Source of the DNA: JAYEIA01 sp034659855
GTDB lineage: Bacteria; Bacteroidota; Bacteroidia; Bacteroidales; JAADGE01
DNA length: 9,748 nucleotides
Reading direction: 5' to 3'
Assembly: GCA_034659855.1 (NCBI GenBank)
Contig: JAYEIA010000166.1
Coordinates: forward strand, 1-9,748
The notes under the pieces are model-generated. The model searched no databases and was not told the DNA's origin. It saw only the letters and a list, made by a program, of their open reading frames with translations. Made by a program: the position numbers and the translations under genes. This document shows positions 6,601 to 9,748 of the stretch, one piece after another (positions within the stretch are counted from its first letter, which is position 1; every line of letters begins with the position of its first letter).

Positions 6601-6697
6601 CGCTCTGCAGGTGTCAGGATGCAAACATAGGAGGTGTTTTCACTTGAACGAATATGTATCCGTTTGAATTCTGTGTGGTGAAAACATCCGGCTGTAT
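6601..6697. repeat. Diverged direct repeat, copy B
   Basis: Blocks CGCT and TGCAGGTG (6601-6613), TGCAAA (6620-6625), GGTGTTTTCA (6633-6642) and CATCCGGCTG (6685-6694) match copy A near 339-410 in order and strand. Here GGTGTTTTCAC (6633-6643) and GTGAAAACATC (6678-6688) form an 11-bp stem with one G-T pair around 34 bases; in copy A the loop material is missing and the two arms are almost fused. Confidence 0.45.
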
Positions 6698-6791
6698 TTA
6701 AGTACGATGATGACGGAATTATTTTTTTATTTAGGATATTCCTTCCATCGTCTATTTTTTGGACATGGAAGCGTTTATCCGGTTTAAGCTC

Positions 6792-6900
6792 CTCCGCCGG
6801 TGCGGGCTTGTAGCTCGTACCTCACCTCACTATAAATTTATATTTGATGTATTTCTTGACTTGCGAAAATGGTACGAGCTGCAAGCTCGCACCAGCGGAG
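6792..6900. repeat. 30-bp inverted repeat pair, REP/MITE-like
   Basis: Arms 6792-6821 and 6871-6900 are reverse complements at 27 of 30 positions, with a 49-bp AT-rich loop. As plus-strand RNA or single-stranded DNA, two of the three differences are G-U or G-T pairs, leaving one C-A mismatch. Each arm also contains its own smaller palindrome (GCGAGCT-TGC-AGCTCGT in the right arm on the minus strand). Paired, palindromic, GC-richer units in an AT-rich intergenic region are typical of REP-type or miniature transposable elements. No transposase is present in the window. Confidence 0.7.
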
Positions 6901-7079
6901 ATAGCAAGATTTTCATAACTAAAACAATGATTATTAAAGCAAATAAACTAAAAGTGAAAATATATAAATTCGGCAGAGCGATTGTGAAAGCAGTTAATAA
7001 GCTAACAAATTATTGATTAAAATCGGGAGTTTGGATGCCAACGGGTATATACCCCTGTGCAAAGTAAAATTCAAACCAT

Positions 7080-7117
7080 AAAAAAAAGCCCCACAATTCA
7101 ATGATTGCAAGGCTTTT
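7080..7117 (-). terminator. Intrinsic terminator of the tRNA-Pro gene
   Basis: Seven bases after the tRNA end, the minus strand forms a 14-bp stem (7104-7117 with 7084-7097; three G-T pairs) around a six-base loop, running into an unbroken T tract (7087-7080). Some of the T tract also pairs in the stem base. This is a strong terminator. Confidence 0.8.
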
Positions 7118-7123
7118 AAAGTG

Positions 7124-7196
7124 TCGGGGTGAGAAGACTTGAACTTCCGACCCCACGCCCCCCAGACGCGTACTCTGCCAACTGAGCTACACCCCG
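7124..7196 (-). tRNA. tRNA-Pro (anticodon GGG)
   Basis: The minus strand folds into a full 73-base cloverleaf. The acceptor stem is CGGGGTG/CACCCCG with discriminator A. The D arm is GCTC-AGTTGGCA-GAGT. The anticodon arm is CGCGT-CTGGGGG-GCGTG, giving anticodon GGG, which reads CCC and CCU proline codons. The variable region is GGGTC, and the T arm is GGAAG-TTCAAGT-CTTCT. Three stem ends use G-T pairs. The 3' CCA is not encoded and must be added enzymatically. A TAnnTTTG promoter lies upstream and a terminator just downstream, so it is probably a single-gene transcript. Confidence 0.95.
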
Positions 7197-7266
7197 AACA
7201 ATAGTGTAAGATGTGAAAAAGACGGGGGATTTTAATTAGTAAAACGTTTCCCTTAAATCGGGAGTG

Positions 7267-7296
7267 CAAATATAGAATCTTTTTTATTGACTCAAA
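7267..7296 (-). promoter_or_regulatory. Promoter of the tRNA-Pro gene
   Basis: On the minus strand TATATTTG (7267-7274) is an exact TAnnTTTG -7 box and TTTG (7293-7296) a -33 element, separated by 18 bases. The start would fall near 7260, leaving a 5' leader of about 64 nt for removal by RNase P. Confidence 0.7.
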
Positions 7297-7354
7297 AATG
7301 ATTTGAGCATTTTCCTTCAAATTTTATATTTTATATCTTGCCACAGCTTTTTTG

Positions 7355-7362
7355 TATATTTG
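7355..7362 (+). promoter_or_regulatory. Probable -7 box of the EI24-family gene
   Basis: TATATTTG fits TAnnTTTG and lies 28 bp before the ATG at 7391. The nearest TTG (7338-7340) is only 14 bases away, shorter than usual, so the -33 element is unclear. An AAAGG (7379-7383) seven bases before the ATG may act as ribosome binding site. Confidence 0.5.
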
Positions 7363-7390
7363 TACAGGCATAATTTATAAAGGCTCCAAA

Positions 7391-8191
7391 ATGAATATCG
7401 CAAAACAAATAAAAATCGGATTAAAAGGTTATACCAAAGCAACACAGCTGATATTTACACGAGGCTATGCCAAATATTTTATTTTTCCGCTCATCATTAA
7501 TATTATTCTGTTTTGGGTGGGACTTGGTTTTATAGCAGACTTTTCCGAATTTGCTCGTGAATATTTAATCCAATGGATGAACCTCAAAGAAGGAGCTTTT
7601 TGGGGAGCAGAGTATCTCGGGACTGCACTTAAAGGCGTTCTGAACACCCTACTCTACCTCTTGTTTTTTATTTTGTTTTCCTACATTGGGGGCTATTTGA
7701 TTATTATTATTTTGTCGCCGGTGTTCTCTGTTTTATCTGAAAAAACCGAAAAGAAAGTCTATTCGGATGTTGAGAATTACCCGTTCAATTTTAAACAGTT
7801 CCTCAAAGATATCGTTCGAGGAATTAGAATTGCCATACGAAATATGGGTATCGAAACAGGTATTCCGGTTTTGGTCTTAATTATCGGATTAATTCCTGTA
7901 GTGGGTTGGCTCGGCACTGTATTTATGTTTTTTGTTTCGGCGTATTTTTTCGGATTTTCCTATATGGACTACACCATGGAGCGCTATAAACTTAATGTAA
8001 AGGGCAGCGTAAAGCTTATGCGCAAATATAAATGGACCGCAATAACCAACGGAGCTATTTTTTCTGTATCATTATTTATACCTTATTGCGGTATTGCTCT
8101 GTCGGCCTTTATTGCCGTATTTTCGGTAATTGCCGGAACAATTTCAGCGGTTGAAATTTACAAATTTGAAAATGGACAAATCAAAACTTAA
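7391..8191 (+). CDS. EI24/CysZ-family integral membrane protein
   Basis: This 266-residue inner-membrane protein has hydrophobic segments around 28-48, 84-112, 155-190 and 220-255. It carries family-like motifs: LSPVFSVLSEKTEKKV (108-123), matching the conserved P-F-x-x-x-L-x-E-x-x-E region, and FGFSYMDYTMERYKL (187-201), matching the D-Y-x-M-E-R motif of EI24-domain proteins. CysZ of Proteobacteria belongs to this family and takes up sulfate, but nothing here shows that substrate, so I leave the symbol blank. The frame is open back to 7352; I chose ATG at 7391 because it follows an AAAGG and the TATATTTG box lies inside the longer version. It is a lone plus-strand gene, convergent with the response regulator. 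Confidence 0.85.
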   Translation: MNIAKQIKIGLKGYTKATQLIFTRGYAKYFIFPLIINIILFWVGLGFIADFSEFAREYLIQWMNLKEGAFWGAEYLGTALKGVLNTLLYLLFFILFSYIGGYLIIIILSPVFSVLSEKTEKKVYSDVENYPFNFKQFLKDIVRGIRIAIRNMGIETGIPVLVLIIGLIPVVGWLGTVFMFFVSAYFFGFSYMDYTMERYKLNVKGSVKLMRKYKWTAITNGAIFSVSLFIPYCGIALSAFIAVFSVIAGTISAVEIYKFENGQIKT

Positions 8192-8195
8192 AATC

Positions 8196-8210
8196 ATCAA
8201 AGGGTTTGAT
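8196..8210. terminator. Weak hairpin between convergent genes
   Basis: ATCAAA-GGG-TTTGAT forms a 6-bp stem in the 59-bp gap between the convergent membrane-protein and response-regulator genes. No T tract follows on the plus strand (an A run does), and on the minus strand the following bases are GATTTT. It may be a weak terminator. Confidence 0.3.
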
Positions 8211-8250
8211 TTAAAAAAAGCTCTTCAGACCTTTCAAAGGGCGACACCTA

Positions 8251-9351
8251 CTACAATTTTACCAAGTTGTTTTTGATGGCATAAGCTACTAAAGTGGCTG
8301 TATTTCCGGCTTCTGTTTTATTCAAAATCCGGGCTCTGTGGTTATCTACTGTACGTTTGCTGATAAATAATTTTTCTCCGATTTCTGCATTTGTAAATCC
8401 TTTGCAAATAAGTTCCAACACCTCGGTTTCTCTCTTGCTGAGCTTTACTTTTTTTCTGACCGAACTCAATTTCTGCTCTTTCTTAAAGTCCAAAAGATCT
8501 CTCACATTATTTAATTCGGAAACAATATTGTCTTTACCGAGCGAAATTAAATAGTCCGTAATTTCTTTAAATTCATTTTCAGATTTAATGTGCACGTTTC
8601 TCGAAGTATTTTTGGAAGCTGAAACGTCATATTCAACAATGCTCCCAATAAGAGCTTTATTACCGTCAATAAGGATGTGTCTTACAAAAAGCTCTAAAAA
8701 AAGTGATTTCTTATTTGAATCTAAAACTGAAAATTTCGTTTGAAATTGTTCATAAATCCCGTTTAGACAGTTTTTGAGTTTTGCTAAGATTTTTTCACTG
8801 TCTCCAATTATAATTTCAGCAAAATCGACAGCGTTTAAGTTTGATTTTGAGTAACCGGTTAATTCCTGCAACCTTTCATTTACTATCAAAAATTTAGTGC
8901 CTGAAAAGACGAACACGCCAATTTGCGGATTGCTAATCATGGCATTAAATTGCTCCTTATTCTTTTCTGAAATTTTTTTATTTTTTTCCAATCGTTGGTG
9001 AATCGTCATTATCAACCTATCCATTTCAACAGGCTTTGTGATGTAGTCATCCACACCAAGTTGTAATCCTTTCTTGAAGTCCTCAACCTGAGCTTTGGCC
9101 GTTAAAAAGACAAAAGGAATAGTTGCCAAATGAGGAATTTTATTAAAGCTCTCCAACACATCATAGCCATCCATTTTGGGCATGGCAATATCGCATAAAA
9201 CTAAATCGGGCGGATTCTCAAGTGCTTTCTGCACCCCCTCGGAGCCATTGACAGCTGCGGAGACTTGGAAACCTTCAAATTCCAAAAACTCTACTATTTC
9301 ATCCAGCAAAGGTTCAAAATCATCTATGATTAAAATTTTCTTTTTTTTCAT
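8251..9351 (-). CDS. Response regulator, REC-PAS-LuxR HTH
   Basis: This 366-residue regulator has a receiver domain (about 4-122) with the acidic pair Asp10-Asp11, phosphoacceptor Asp54 in LVLCDIAMPKMDG, Thr84 and Lys106 (DDYITKPVE), so it should be phosphorylatable. A short coiled region (120-135) leads to a PAS-like domain (about 138-245, NPQIGVFVFSGTKFLIVNERLQELTGYS), which may sense a small molecule or mediate dimerisation. The C-terminus (303-366) is a LuxR/GerE helix-turn-helix, LSKRETEVLELICKGFTNAEIGEKLFISKRTVDNH, which binds DNA. It follows a histidine kinase gene with an 84-bp gap that carries its own promoter, so the kinase is the likely partner. Targets are unknown. Confidence 0.95.
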   Translation of the reverse strand: MKKKKILIIDDFEPLLDEIVEFLEFEGFQVSAAVNGSEGVQKALENPPDLVLCDIAMPKMDGYDVLESFNKIPHLATIPFVFLTAKAQVEDFKKGLQLGVDDYITKPVEMDRLIMTIHQRLEKNKKISEKNKEQFNAMISNPQIGVFVFSGTKFLIVNERLQELTGYSKSNLNAVDFAEIIIGDSEKILAKLKNCLNGIYEQFQTKFSVLDSNKKSLFLELFVRHILIDGNKALIGSIVEYDVSASKNTSRNVHIKSENEFKEITDYLISLGKDNIVSELNNVRDLLDFKKEQKLSSVRKKVKLSKRETEVLELICKGFTNAEIGEKLFISKRTVDNHRARILNKTEAGNTATLVAYAIKNNLVKL

Positions 9352-9370
9352 AATTCTTATTTTTAAAAAT

Positions 9371-9400
9371 CAAATGTAACGCTTCTCATTTTTGTCACAA
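9371..9400 (-). promoter_or_regulatory. Promoter of the response regulator gene
   Basis: On the minus strand TACATTTG (9371-9378) fits TAnnTTTG, with TTG at 9398-9400 as -33 element 19 bases away. It lies in the kinase-regulator gap and would let the regulator be made independently of the kinase. Confidence 0.55.
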
Positions 9401-9411
9401 CAGCCCAACAG

Positions 9412-9424
9412 GAACATGCTGTTC
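9412..9424. promoter_or_regulatory. Palindrome upstream of the response regulator promoter
   Basis: GAACA-TGC-TGTTC is a perfect 5-bp inverted repeat 11 bp upstream of the -33 element. It could be an operator, perhaps for autoregulation by the LuxR-type regulator, or a small hairpin after the kinase gene. No T tract follows it. Confidence 0.3.
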
Positions 9425-9435
9425 AGAATTTTAAA

Positions 9436-9748
9436 TTAATTTTGCGGAAGTATAACAGAAATTTCAGTTCCTTTATTTAACGCACTGTCTATCTCTATTT
9501 TTCCGTTGAGTTTCTCTATCGACTCTTTTACTATCGGCAATCCTAACCCGGTTCCTTGAATCATTTCAGCATTATCTGCTCTGTAAAATGGTGAAAATAT
9601 ATGGCTGATATTACTCTCAGGAATACCTATTCCGTTATCTTTGACCACTACTTTTATTGCTGATTTTTCTATGCTCAACCCAACATATACTTTCTCTTCA
9701 GGGGGAGAAAATTTCAACGCATTGGTCAATAAATTTGAAACAATATTT
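9436..9748 (-). CDS. Sensor histidine kinase, C-terminal part (cut by window edge)
   Basis: The frame is open to the right edge and encodes the end of a HATPase_c domain: an N box NIVSNLLTNALKFSP, G1 box DNGIGIP, F box IFSPFYRAD, G2 box GTGLGLPIVKE, and the final strand KGTEISVILPQN. These residues bind ATP. The dimerisation/phosphoacceptor and sensor domains lie outside the window. The TTG at 9727-9729 sits inside the N box and is not a start. It is upstream of the response regulator and probably phosphorylates it. Confidence 0.95.
   Translation of the reverse strand, partial: NIVSNLLTNALKFSPPEEKVYVGLSIEKSAIKVVVKDNGIGIPESNISHIFSPFYRADNAEMIQGTGLGLPIVKESIEKLNGKIEIDSALNKGTEISVILPQN

Larger units (their letters stand above)
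6352..7078. other. Gene-poor interval with hairpins and repeats
   Basis: No convincing protein gene lies between cas1 and the tRNA terminator. Seen here are a hairpin GGGGTCAA/TTGACTCC (6453-6460/6464-6471), a terminator-like hairpin near 6507-6541, copy B of a diverged direct repeat, an interrupted hairpin 6704-6751 followed by CTATTTTTT, a large inverted repeat at 6792-6900, and a 12-bp palindrome GGGTATATACCC (7043-7054). The stretch resembles a deposit of small repeated elements rather than decayed genes. Confidence 0.6.

Noticed and set aside
6759..7016. 85-codon plus-strand frame across the inverted repeat
   Set aside because: Two thirds of it is the 30-bp inverted repeat and its loop, so it is not a protein pattern. 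Only the last 29 codons were kept, as a weak finding.
7020..7265. 11-bp direct repeat AAATCGGGAGT on both sides of the tRNA (7020-7030, 7255-7265), considered as attachment sites
   Set aside because: About that many chance 11-mer matches are expected in a window of this size, and neither copy overlaps the tRNA 3' end or sits beside an integrase.
6994..7320. 108-codon minus-strand frame over the tRNA
   Set aside because: It runs straight through the complete tRNA-Pro, its terminator and its promoter.

Overview
The window looks like a chromosomal stretch of a Bacteroidota (Bacteroidetes) organism. Four lines of evidence support this: AT-rich DNA; several -7 boxes of the form TAnnTTTG, the promoter signature of that phylum; start codons mostly preceded by A-rich sequence rather than a strong Shine-Dalgarno; and a BT4734/VirE-N type primase-polymerase. 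The species cannot be told from the sequence.

Left part (1-6351), all on the minus strand: a CRISPR adaptation locus. The window opens with the leader-proximal end of a CRISPR array (partial repeat, one 34-nt spacer, one complete 37-nt repeat). Next comes a roughly 350-bp leader with a minus-strand promoter that fires into the array. Moving away from the array lie a TPR protein ending in a cold-shock-like OB domain, a Cas2 with an unusual 65-residue N-terminal extension, and a primase-polymerase of the BT4734/VirE-N family. Two genes for exported proteins follow: an outer-membrane beta-barrel and a small secreted protein built almost entirely of 21-residue repeats. The last gene is Cas1 with its catalytic residues intact. 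In transcription order this is cas1, repeat protein, beta-barrel, prim-pol, cas2, TPR-CSD, array. No interference gene (Cas10, Cmr/Csm, Cas3, Cas9, Cas12, Cas13) is present; the array continues past the left edge, so an effector could lie there.

Middle part (6352-7123): about 770 bp without a convincing gene. It holds several hairpins, a 30-bp inverted repeat pair with a 49-bp loop (REP/MITE-like), and a diverged, colinear copy of a sequence that also lies between the CRISPR leader and the TPR gene.

Right part (7124-9748): ordinary housekeeping and signalling genes. These are a minus-strand tRNA-Pro(GGG) with its own promoter and terminator, a plus-strand EI24/CysZ-family membrane protein, and a minus-strand two-component pair: the ATP-binding end of a histidine kinase cut by the window edge, then a REC-PAS-LuxR response regulator.

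The most interesting unit is the adaptation module. Cas1 and Cas2 supply integration. The prim-pol could make or repair DNA for spacer capture or gap filling, and the TPR-CSD protein is a plausible nucleic-acid-binding scaffold. These joint roles are inferred from gene order, domains and knowledge of CRISPR-associated prim-pols.
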